Below are positions 12,511-22,694 of a stretch of 64,000 nucleotides of DNA, piece after piece. The stretch lies in NCBI GenBank assembly GCA_029641185.1, contig JAPWGK010000013.1, positions 1,240,001 through 1,304,000 of the forward strand, written 5' to 3'. A program made the position numbers and the translations under genes. Positions within the stretch are counted from its first letter, which is position 1; the number at the start of each line of letters is the position of its first letter. The notes under the pieces are model-generated. The model worked only from the letters and a program-made list of their open reading frames with translations. It made no database searches and was not told where the DNA came from. Source of the DNA: Pseudofabraea citricarpa. Its lineage: Eukaryota > Ascomycota > Leotiomycetes > Helotiales > Dermateaceae.

Positions 12511-13678
12511 ATGATTAGCAGAAAAGCAATTGGGCAGGGCTTGTTGCAGCTTCGTCGCAGCTTTCGCCCCAGCAGACAACTCTTCGTTCAACCTTCATCT
12601 CGACAGATGAGTCAGAAGATGTATACTCTCAATACGGGATCAAAGATACCGGCTATTGGGTTTGGGACATTTCAAGACAAGGAGCAGCAGGAAGGTGCCG
12701 TCTTGGCAGCATTGACCGCTGGGTTTCGCCTTATAGATACAGCTCGAGTGTGAGTATCTGACATACCTTGAGCTTTAAGTTGAATTAATGGCACTGAATT
12801 GTTGAAGCTATGACACCGAAAAATCTATCGGCAACGCTATCAGAAAATCCGGAATCCCACGAGGAGAGATTTTTCTGACAACGAAACTTTGGTGCAATAA
12901 ATTCCACCCCGATGATGTTGAGCCTGCTATCAATGATGCATTGTCCGATCTGCAAACAGACTATATTGACCTTTTTTTAATGCATTACCCATGTACTTTC
13001 CAAAGGGGTGAAGAGCGCTTCCCTAAGGGAAAGGACGATAGAATGTTGAGAGGGGAGACGACATATCTAGACACATGGAAATCCATGGAGAAGCTGGTGG
13101 GCAGCGGAAAGGCTAAGGCTATAGGAGTATCGAACTTTAGCAAGAGCGAAGTGCAAACATTGCTTGACAGTGGCTCTATGGTAGGTTTGCCTGCACGCGC
13201 AGCCTTATGAACAGTCATTAGTAACAGGGAATAGGTTCCTGCTGTCCATCAGATGGAATTACACCCGTACCTCCAGCAGAAGTCCTTCGTCGAGTGGCAA
13301 AATTCCAAGGGGATCCATATGATGCAGTTCAGCCCTCTCGCGAATCAGAATAACTTCTATCGAGATATCTATTGGAGCACTGGGAAAGCCGAGACATCAC
13401 GATTGATCGACGAGCCAATACTAGAGGAGATCGGAAAGAAATATAACAAGAGCTCTGCTCAAGTTGCGCTAGCTTGGGGACTTGCAAATGGCCGCTCAGT
13501 TATTCCTAAGAGCGTCGTTGGCTGGCAAATCAAGGAAAACTTAGAAAGCGATTTCCCATTAGACTCAGAAGATATGAAACAAATTGCGACGATGGACAGG
13601 AAGCTTCGTTTCAACGATCCAAGCTCAGCTTATGAATGGAAGTTATACAGTGACTTGGATGGTGCGTGGTCAGTCTAG
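12511..13678 (+). CDS. aldo-keto reductase with mitochondrial-like presequence
   Basis: NAD(P)H-dependent carbonyl reductase of the AKR superfamily. Three exons (12511-12749, 12808-13180, 13235-13678; introns 58 and 54 bases) give 351 residues. The catalytic tetrad is complete: Asp76 (LIDTA), Tyr81, Lys106 (TTKLW) and His139 (LMHYP). Family motifs GVSNF and QMELHPYLQQ, and the C-terminal cofactor motif IPKS, are present. The first 36 residues, before the usual AKR start at MYTLNTGSKIPAIGFGTF, are rich in Arg, Ser and Gln with almost no acidic residues, as in mitochondrial targeting peptides. Met33 and Met37 could start a cytosolic form. It lies about 1 kb downstream of the PKS on the same strand, so a tailoring role is plausible, but a housekeeping role next to the cluster cannot be excluded. 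Confidence 0.9.
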
Positions 13679-14140
13679 GGCTTTATCATTCTAAATATAT
13701 AAGTGTTTTGTTGTATCCGAGCAGCTGAAAAGAAATATAAATGTACATCGTGACAAAGTAAAGTGCAGGTTTCGGCAATTGTACCAAAGCGAGGCTCACC
13801 TAGCATAGCTGCTACTAGCTCAATAGCTAGAACCGAGTATAAATCAATCAATCAATCACTCAATGCCCTGGCAGCTTCGAATGTTGCTGTTGATAAATAA
13901 AAAAGAGATGCCGAATCGGATACTAACCACGTATTAAAGTACCTAGCATAACAAATACAATAGACAAATCTTAATAGTAAATTCACTACAAATTCATGCT
14001 AATAATCTGTGCTCCCTCATTCAAATGAAGCTAAATTTGGTTATCCAAACAAGGTCTTTCTACATATATGCCTAATGATACTCAAAAAGCCCCGCAGTGC
14101 ATCTTAAAATTGTCCCGTCGAATTCGATAAATATCAGTCC
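13679..14140. other. intergenic between convergent genes
   Basis: Shared 3' region of the AKR (plus) and the regulator relic (minus). It holds a short AATC tetranucleotide run near 13843-13866. Nothing else was recognised. Confidence 0.55.
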
Positions 14141-15292
14141 CTATATGATATCCCCTCCATTGTTGCCCGCCTGCGCCGTTGTCGGGTCCAGAAATTTGAA
14201 GTTGCTCACTAATATGGTGATCAACTGATCTTCCAAAACCCAATTCCCTATGTTCGGCATCGAAGCGAAAACATCAAATCCATAAGACGGATCGGACTGA
14301 GTCATGTTCATATTAGCACCATCGTTATCGTATCTATCGTTGTTGTTGTTGTTGTTGCTATCGACGCCTGAAGGTAGAATCCCAATTCTCGTCATCAATG
14401 GGTCCAACTTCTTTCTCGGCTGTGCCGCCATATGAGGAGTTGTCAATACTGGATAGGAGGGGCTTTTCGTTACGGCTTCAAGGAAAAGCTTTGCAACATG
14501 ATAGAAGACGTCGCACAGCAAGAACATCTTCTCGACAGAGCTTGACACTCCACGGGCAGGCTGCAATGTCCCTACAAAGTCGCAGAGGAGCTTGAGGTCG
14601 TCTGTAGACTAATTGTTGATGATGTGGCTAAAGACTACCAGGAATGGTGCGAATGACGTGTGCAGCAATGCCCAGTGTAAGTACTCTGAGAAGATGTATT
14701 TGTCGAACATGGTCCCGTATTGTGCAGCGCAGGTTTGATGAAGCTCTAGGGCTTGCCGGGCAGCTGTGACACATTCTTGACTACATGAGAGCGATTGATC
14801 ATCTGCGGGTGGCATAGCACGGAGGATCAATGTAATAGTTGTACTGAGGACGACTTTGTTTGCCAACAAGGACAGTTCGAAAGTCTCAACCGGTGCGTTG
14901 GGTATGCGTTCAATCTGGTTATGCTCGGCCCACAGGTCTCTGATCTCAAACACCAGTGCTTCGCATTTCGCTGTTCTAGAACAAGTGTCCCTTTTCAATG
15001 CGCACGGACTTAACAATTCTTCGTAAACACGCCCTTGGATCTCGGATAGTTTGATCCAAAATTGAATCATATATATTCCAGTGCGGTCTCTATCGGCAGA
15101 TCTGAAGCCGGACATTGGAATGGTGATATCATAGTCTTGTACTATGGCTGCTCGGCCAAGACGGAGACAAAGACCTTTGTCTAGAATTTAGAGGAACCAG
15201 AATATAGATATTCTGCGTTCGCGGAGTTCGAGCGAATCGTTAGTCATGGATTCCACACGGTGGTAGCCACGAACCCTCTGCAACGCCGATGA
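14141..15292 (-). pseudogene. C-terminal half of a fungal-specific transcription factor, broken
   Basis: One minus-strand frame reads through from about 15292 to the stop at 14141-14143 and resembles the middle homology region of Zn2Cys6 regulators: RVRGYHRVESM, then LDKGLCLRLGRAAIVQDYDI, then FWIKLSEIQGRVYEELLSP. The frame is interrupted by TAA at 15188-15190 (inside the conserved FWFL-x-LDKGL) and TAG at 14609-14611. No GT-AG intron removes either stop without also deleting conserved residues. No Zn2Cys6 cysteine cluster was found in any frame upstream to 16.5 kb, so the DNA-binding half is missing. An acceptor-like TTGCAG lies at the 5' limit of homology (15279-15284). The C-terminal part has an Asn run (complement of the GTT repeat near 14338-14358). 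The TAG could come from CAG by a C-to-T change. Sequencing error is the alternative. Confidence 0.8.
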
Positions 15293-16678
15293 CCTCCTAA
15301 ACCTGCCTCACATTAGCTGAGATACGAGCTGAGCTAGCTCCGAGCGCTCTTGGCCTGCCTTGCTGCACTACTACTACTCCTCCTTTCATCCCTTAAATCC
15401 TCCTGGGAAGTCAGCTAGCTGCAGGACGTCCGATCTTGTACGCGTTGCAGTACAACAGCCAGCCGCGGAAACGCCTCACGAGGTGGCCATATGTCCGCCT
15501 AGGTATGCTATTAAAAGATTCCGTGTCAGTAGGTAGTAAATTCTCGTGCGTTGTGGGAAAATGCTGGAGACTTCTGCCTTGATTTGGGCTAACTTGAGAT
15601 AGTATGTTTGAACCTGCTAGTATGCCTTTAGATTTAATTGCTTCGGTGCTACTCCTTCTGCTTCCTATATATAGAAAATAAGACCGGCGGTGCTGACAAT
15701 TATTATATGACCCTCTTTGATACGAATCCAAGGCGATTGAGGCACTGGATAGGATACGCGTGAAGCTAAGGTGTCTAGGCAGTTAGGAGAGGATTAGATA
15801 ACAGGCAGATTCTACGAACTATAAGGCTCCTGTTAAATGGTTTCTTTATAGGGAAAATAGAACATTAAGTCTATATAGCATATAATAGCAGATTAGATAG
15901 ACGATAATCCTGTAACGTCTCCTCTTACTAAATAACGAAGATAGTTAGTCTAGTATTTGGAGGATTAGGTAATTATAGCACTATTTCTCGATATTAGAAA
16001 GACCAAGTATAACCGGCTAGACTAGTTGCTACTACGAATCCCCTACATGTAAATGCTGCCTCGAACATAAACCAGGCTATTTGACAGAATTAAATTAGAT
16101 TGGAAACTTGGAGTAAGACTCTAAGAGGAGAGAATATATATATAATATTAGTAAAGCTATAGTATTAGAGTGCAGCAAATTGTGCCAGGCAAGAGTACTT
16201 TTGATAGAAAGCTTCTCTTAAATATACTCTTTAAGATTAGCTATTTCTTATATATAATTAATAATCTGTATTCTTTTAACTCCTCTTAGTTTCGAAATTT
16301 ATCTATAATAATTAGTTAGTCATATGAATAGAAGCACCACATTAAAGGACAAATTAGTAAAGATTATTAGGCGTGTTCTGTTAAATCACGTTACAAAATC
16401 CAGTCGGCCAGACTTAAATCGAAGCTTATAGGTACCTATGTAGGTAAAGTTATCTGCTAGCGCACTAATCTCGATCTGGGGCTCGCTTATTCCCGCTTGA
16501 CATATCTACCCGCGCCCGCGCTACCCTACCTCGAGCCTACCTAGGTACTTATTTGACCAGAAACCGAAAATAATTGCCATTACTTTCCAGATCCTCAAGC
16601 ACGAAACAACAGATTAATTCCTCATCTGTACGCTCTCTGAGTCTCTACAAGTCGACTCATACCAAACAAATACGAAAC
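15293..16678. other. degenerate transition zone, no supported gene
   Basis: Where the N-terminal half of the regulator should be, the sequence becomes steadily more AT-rich (especially 15.75-16.4 kb) with many TA steps. A minus-strand open stretch at 15411-15731 has no recognisable domain. It may be an old, partly mutated insertion that removed the regulator's 5' half. The last 200 bases recover in GC and may be a promoter for the small frame downstream. Confidence 0.5.
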
Positions 16679-16849
16679 ATGCGCGCTTTTATATCATGGT
16701 GGCGCTCCCTGACACCGATGAGCAGGATTTCATACGCAACGAATATCCCACTGGGTATTGCGGGGGTTTTGCTCTTGAAAGAGTATCTGATACACAACAT
16801 GCAAAAGAAAGAAAATGCACGAGTGGTGGTGTCTTCTGGCTCGGAATAA
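16679..16849 (+). CDS. small single-pass membrane protein, hypothetical
   Basis: 56 codons from the first ATG (context GAAACATGC) to TAA. The N-terminus has MRAFISWWRSLTPMSR, followed by a hydrophobic segment (about residues 23-34, IPLGIAGVLLL) and a charged tail (QKKEN). The basic/aromatic start plus one short helix is typical of small mitochondrial or ER membrane proteins, but I do not recognise the family. The frame is also open upstream without an ATG. No codon statistics were computed, so it could be a chance frame. Confidence 0.4.
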   Translation: MRAFISWWRSLTPMSRISYATNIPLGIAGVLLLKEYLIHNMQKKENARVVVSSGSE

Positions 16850-17979
16850 TTGTTGATGGTTGTGTTTATGCGCGTCCTGGAGAGGACATATTCTTCTGCA
16901 CCGTTATTTATCGGGAGGGGATTGAACTTGTATTATAGGAGGGGAGGTTTTGGGAGCCACTAAATTCCCCCCTCCCCCCCCCAGCACACTGTGGTCATAA
17001 TCAGTGCCGTAGGAGAAAAGGATACAAATTTGAAAGGCAATGATACGTGCATGCTCGACACCAGGGTGTCTTATTGTGGTATTTATTGTATATGTCGCCT
17101 TCCCTAATGTACAATATTCCATAGTAGGTGCACCGCAATCTTCCATAATTTCATCACTTCTAGTGACGACCCCTAACCTTCTAAATTGAACTCAGTCGAA
17201 CTATGTGTCAATCTTCCCTGTTATATACCACTACTATCTAGCTTAAAGATCCTTTATATCGGCCTCGTCCTCCTAGAGTCTGCCAACAAAATTCCCGTAA
17301 TCCAAGTATCACTTCTATCTTTTCTCTCACTAGTCTCTGCCGCCTATCCCGAGTGGAATCAACTCTCGTCATTTCAGGTATCCTACTCCTTCGGAATTTT
17401 GTTGCTTTCCAGTATTAACATTTCCTGGCAGCTAGTGTTGCCACATATGATTCCCGATAAACGTTTCGTTGTCTTCCATCTCCAGTGGGGAGGTTATGTT
17501 TTTCCATTCTCAACTCTTGATACAAGGCGCATAGAGATAAGCTCCCAACGAGATTGCAAGCCAAATGACTGAGTATAACTCTCCTTCGAATAATGCTGGT
17601 TTCGATTCGTATCCGGGTGGTAGAGCTGAGATATAGTAGTGCAAAGTCTTTTTCCGGCACTCGGAAACATCTGGGGAGGTTATGCCTTTCGGCTTAAGGG
17701 TCCTACAGGCAGCGCTATCGGGCCGCCTACGAGTTTGCAAAGTCAGATAGGTCTTGAATAAAGAGTATACTTTTCAGACCGTTGAAGGCTTACCGCCATG
17801 CCGGGGGTTACTCTTTAGTTCTTTCGCACCTTCCAATCCGCCAATCGAGCCGCCAGGCCTATCGCCTTAGAGGGATAATGCGATTCCACGGAAGATTTAT
17901 TAGCAGAGGTTCTTTGAGGCTACTCTTGGGATTACTATGTAGTACGCAGATATCTCGTAGCAAGCCACGAAAATACTAT
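16850..17979. other. noncoding stretch before the AT block
   Basis: Normal base composition with a polycytosine tract around 16965-16982. Open stretches at 17186-17572 (plus) and 17415-17740 (minus) show no recognisable protein features. Nothing else was identified. Confidence 0.5.
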
Positions 17980-18230
17980 TAAAAGGTTAGCAGAGCGTAT
18001 TAGTTATCACGTTGTTCGTAGTATTCGAATGAGTAGTTAAGTTGCTAATTATCTTATTATTAGAGGGATAAAGTTATTTTTATATAAATAATTTATATTA
18101 ACTCTTATAAGTAATTAATATAATTATTATATATTTTAATAATAATTAAACTAATAGTTTTTATACTTTTAATTATATAATTATATTTTTTAAATTCTTA
18201 TTTAATAAATTTATATTATTATCTAGTAAT
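17980..18230 (+). repeat. less-mutated copy of the 21-22 kb inverted-repeat element
   Basis: From AAAAGGTTAG at 17981 the sequence follows the reverse complement of the palindrome spacer (21790-21892), then its arm (TATATAAATAATTTAT), then jumps about 330 bases to the segment matching 22256-22340. In the first 90 bases it keeps G where the palindrome has A. It marks the edge of the AT-rich block. Confidence 0.75.
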
Positions 18231-18690
18231 TAAGTTATACTTAAATTATATATAAATTTTAAGAATAAAAGAAAAATATTCTTAGAAATAAATTATTAGA
18301 TATATAAAACTAAAATAATAATATAATAATAATATATATAATATAATATATTAAATAAAATTTATTATATTATAAACTTAGTAAATAATTAAATAAGAAT
18401 TAATATAATAAAATATATTAAATAATATATATTAATATTAGATATTATTATATTATATAATATCGTATTTTTATATAAACTTATATACTTACGTATTCTC
18501 TTAATATAAATTAAATCCGAGTAAATACTAGGTATATATCTAGTTTATACTAGGTAGACTCCGGTTATATAATTAACCTTAGATTAATATAATATTTTAC
18601 TTAATTTAATCGGGTTAAAATAAATCGGAGTAAGTCGAAGCGAGTTAAACCTAAGAATTAATTCGCTTTAAATAAAAGTCTGATTATACC

Positions 18691-18912
18691 TAGTATAATA
18701 TATAATATATATATAATATATATAATACCTAGTAATATATATAATATATATAACGTATATAATATATATAATATATATAATATATATAATATATATAACG
18801 TATATAATATATATAATATATATAAGATATATAATATATATAATATATATAAGATATATAATATATATAATATATATAAGATATATAATATATAATATAT
18901 ATATTATATATA
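18691..18912. repeat. AT satellite of TATATAATA-type units
   Basis: Tandem short units of the form ATATATAATATATATAA, broken periodically by CG or AG (AACGTAT, AAGATAT), giving higher-order units of roughly 27-40 bases. Confidence 0.8.
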
Positions 18913-18929
18913 ACTTATAATATAATAAT

Positions 18930-21132
18930 AAGACTTTATTTAGTTATATTATATTATAAGATATTATAATAAAAACTCTTTTATTTATCTTAATATTATA
19001 AAAAACCAAGTAACTATTATTACTAATAATATATATATAAGACTTTAAAAAAAAAGTTATATCTTCTAATATAATATAATATAAGACTTATATAATATAA
19101 GACTAATAATATATAAGACTAATATAATATAATATTAGATACTAAAATACCTACTTATTATTATATATTATTATAATTATAACTACTTTAATTAGTTATT
19201 TTTATTTTTACTTTCTTATTTTCTTTATTATCTTTTTTTGCTCTAGTTATTATAACTTTAGAGAAAGCTTTCTTTATATATTTTATTAGCCTTTTTATTA
19301 GATACGTTTATATCTAAATTATTATTAATATCTAGTAATAATATTATTTTATATTTATTTAATAATAATATCGTATATATTAGAAAATTATTTAAGCTTA
19401 GTAAATTATAAAATTCGGCCTTAGTATAAAGATTATTAAATATAATATATAAATATTTCTTAGTATACTTATAAATATTATATTATATTTATATAAATTC
19501 TAAAGTTTTAAGAATTCTAGTAAAAATTATATAAGTTATTAAATAATAGATAATATCTGATTTTTATATTAATAAATAATAAAAGCTTTTTTTAATCTTA
19601 AATAAAAAGTACTTATATCTTAAAAAATTATAGTTATAATTAGATATAAGATTAAAATTTTATAGTAATAACTATAAATAATATAATATTACTAGCTTAA
19701 TATTTTTTATAATCCGAATATATAATATAATATATATCTTTAAAATTCGTGTAATTATAAATTATATTATTTATATTCTTATTTTTTAAGTATAATATTA
19801 TAAAATCCTTAAGTTTATAAAATATAATTATCTTTTAATTCTTAAAATTATTCTTAGTTTTCTTAATAGTCTTCTTATAATTTATATATAATAATTTTAT
19901 ATAAGGGAATACGAACTAAGTAAGCGCGTAATATTTATCTCGATCTAAATTATAAATAAATTACTAGTAATTAAGTATTTCTAACTTATTTATAATAATA
20001 TTCTTTTTCTTTATATACTTATATAATAAAGCTATAATACTAGTATTAATATAATCTTTATTAGGATTAATCTTATAATTTATCTATTTATATTTAATAT
20101 TAATATTAAATTTATCTTATATTAATTTACTTAGTTCTAAGGAAAACTTCCCTCTAGTATATCTTATTATTATAGATTTTTATAGTTTCGCCCTAGTACT
20201 AGTATAAGTATAAGTATTTATAAAATCTAATAACTTATAATATATAATATTATATATAAATATAAATATAAATATAATATTATTACTTATAATAATATTA
20301 TTATTTAGGATATATTATATATTATTATTAGTCGACGTATTTATAATCTTATTATTATTAAGCTATTTTCTTTTATTAATAAGCTTTATAAGCTTTATAA
20401 GCTTTATTATTATATTTATTTATATATTCGGCCTAGGTAGCTTAAATCTAGGATTTTAAGTTACTTTTATCTAGAGAATCTTTTATTAATATTTATATAT
20501 TCTTATATTTATATCTAGAGAATATATCTTTTTTATAAGTAATAATAAAATATTATTATAATAATTATTATCTTTATCCTTCTTATTTATATCCTTAAAT
20601 ATATTTTTCTTTCGCTTCTTTTTATACTTAATAAGCTATTATTAGCTAATAAGTTTATTTTATTTTTACTTAAAAGCTTTTAACTTTATTATTATTATTA
20701 TAATTCGAGACTTAAAAGGATAATCTTACGCTTATCTTTTACTAATATTTTAGTTAATCTTAGTTTTATTATAATACTAGTATTTTAATATAATTATAAT
20801 ATAAATATTATAATACTCGTATTAGAAAATAATAAGCTTACGTCTCTTATATTTATTATATTATATATATAATAACTAATAGTTAAAACGAAATATTTAA
20901 AAAATATTTATATAATATATTATTAGCCTTATATTAATAGAATAATATAAATTATTAAGTTTATACTTCTTATATAATACTAGCTATTAATTATAAGTAT
21001 ATAAAAATAATATATATAATAATATATAATAAAAGTCTTTTAAAATATTATAATACCTTAAGTTTATATATATATACGAATTAAATATAATAATAATTAT
21101 AAGAGGTAATTATAAAAGGTAGCTATAAAATA
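18930..21132. other. degenerate sequence, no element recognised
   Basis: RIP-type AT-rich sequence. Some minus-strand stretches (for example around 19.4-19.95 kb) look more protein-like than the plus strand, suggesting an old antisense transposon frame, but no motif could be recognised. Confidence 0.4.
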
Positions 21133-22549
21133 TTAAATATCGATTATAAGGGAATATTAAATATAAGATATAATTATAACTAAAAATATAATAAAGTTAT
21201 ATAATACTTTTATATATTATATATTTTAATAAGTATTAAATATAACTTATAAATTTAAGTAAAATATAAAAATATATTATATATATAATATATAATAATT
21301 ATATATTTTCAGATACTTAGTAAATTCCTTATATTATAAATTTATTAAATAAGAATTAAAGATTTTATTATATAATTAAAACTATAAAAACTACTAGTTT
21401 AATTATTATTAAAATACGTAATAATTATATACTAAAATCTATTTTTAGTATATATTAAGTTTTATATAATTTACTTATAATAAATTTCCTTTTTAGGAAA
21501 TTATTATTATTTACTTAGTTATAATTTAATCGAATTAATTATTCGAATTTAAGTTATAAATATATCAAATTATATTATATATAGAAAATAGCTATTAAGA
21601 TATATTTAAGGTTTACCTATTAAGGTAATTACCTGTTAGTAACCTCTTAAGGTAAACTAATTATAATAGAGTTATATATTAAGGTTACTATTATATTAGT
21701 TACCTATAAAGGTTATTAAATATTAGTTACTTATAAAGGTTACTAATTATTTAATTACTTATAAGGGTTATTATAAATTATTTATATAAAAATAATTTTA
21801 TCTCTTAAATAATAAAATTATTAGTAACTTAATTACTTATTCGAATATATATACTTACGTGATAATTAATACGCTTTACTAACCTTTTATACTTATATAA
21901 ATAATTTATAATAACTCTTATAAGTAATTAAATAATTAATAACTTTTATAAGTAACTAATATTTAATAACCTTTATAGGTAACTAATATAATAGTAACCT
22001 TAATATATAACTCTATTATAATTAGTTTACCTTAAGAGGTTACTAACAGGTAATTACCTTAATAGGTAAACCTTAAATATATCTTAATAGCTATTTTCTA
22101 TATATAATATAATTTGATATATTTATAACTTAAATTCGAATAATTAATTCGATTAAATTATAACTAAGTAAATAATAATAATTTCCTAAAAAGGAAATTT
22201 ATTATAAGTAAATTATATAAAACTTAATATATACTAAAAATAGATTTTAGTATATAATTATTACGTATTTTAATAATAATTAAACTAGTAGTTTTTATAG
22301 TTTTAATTATATAATAAAATCTTTAATTCTTATTTAATAAATTTATAATATAAGGAATTTACTAAGTATCTGAAAATATATAATTATTATATATTATATA
22401 TATAATATATTTTTATATTTTACTTAAATTTATAAGTTATATTTAATACTTATTAAAATATATAATATATAAAAATATTATATAACTTTATTATATTTTT
22501 AGTTATAATTATATCTTATATTCAATATTCTCTTATAATCGATACTTAA
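21133..22549. repeat. 1.4 kb inverted repeat, 657-base arms, 103-base spacer
   Basis: The left arm 21133-21789 is the near-perfect reverse complement of 21893-22549. Paired landmarks (21610 with 22072, 21771 with 21911, 21150 with 22532) all sum to 43682, so no net indel is seen between them. In the inner part I could align by eye, the few differences are transitions (for example AAGGTTAC versus AAAGTTAT). Similarity ends abruptly at both outer borders. Confidence 0.9.
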
Positions 22550-22640
22550 CGGCTTCTTATATAAAGTTTAAGCTTATATTAAACCTAGCTTAAAACCGGA
22601 TTAATATAAGTTCTAGGGTTTAAGCTTAGTTCGAGCTAGC

Positions 22641-22694
22641 TTAGGCTTAGGTTTAGGCTTAGGCTTAAGTTTAAGCTCTAGTTTAGGCTCTAAT
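22641..22694 (+). repeat. degenerate telomere-like hexamer array
   Basis: Nine consecutive in-register hexamers: five are TTAGGC or TTAGGT, and the rest are one- to three-base variants (TTAAGT, TTAAGC, TCTAGT, TCTAAT). They sit just outside the inverted repeat. They may be relics of TTAGGG repeats or simply a short tandem repeat. Confidence 0.5.

Noticed and set aside
15411..15731. 106-codon minus-strand frame as the missing N-terminal half of the regulator
   Set aside because: It contains no Zn2Cys6 cysteine pattern or coiled coil, and the frame is not connected by a plausible intron to the homology starting at 15292.
17186..17982. Open frames of 65-130 codons before the AT block
   Set aside because: They overlap on opposite strands and show no protein-family features.
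22641..22694. True chromosome end
   Set aside because: The hexamers are short, degenerate and followed by 41 kb of further sequence, so they can only be interstitial.
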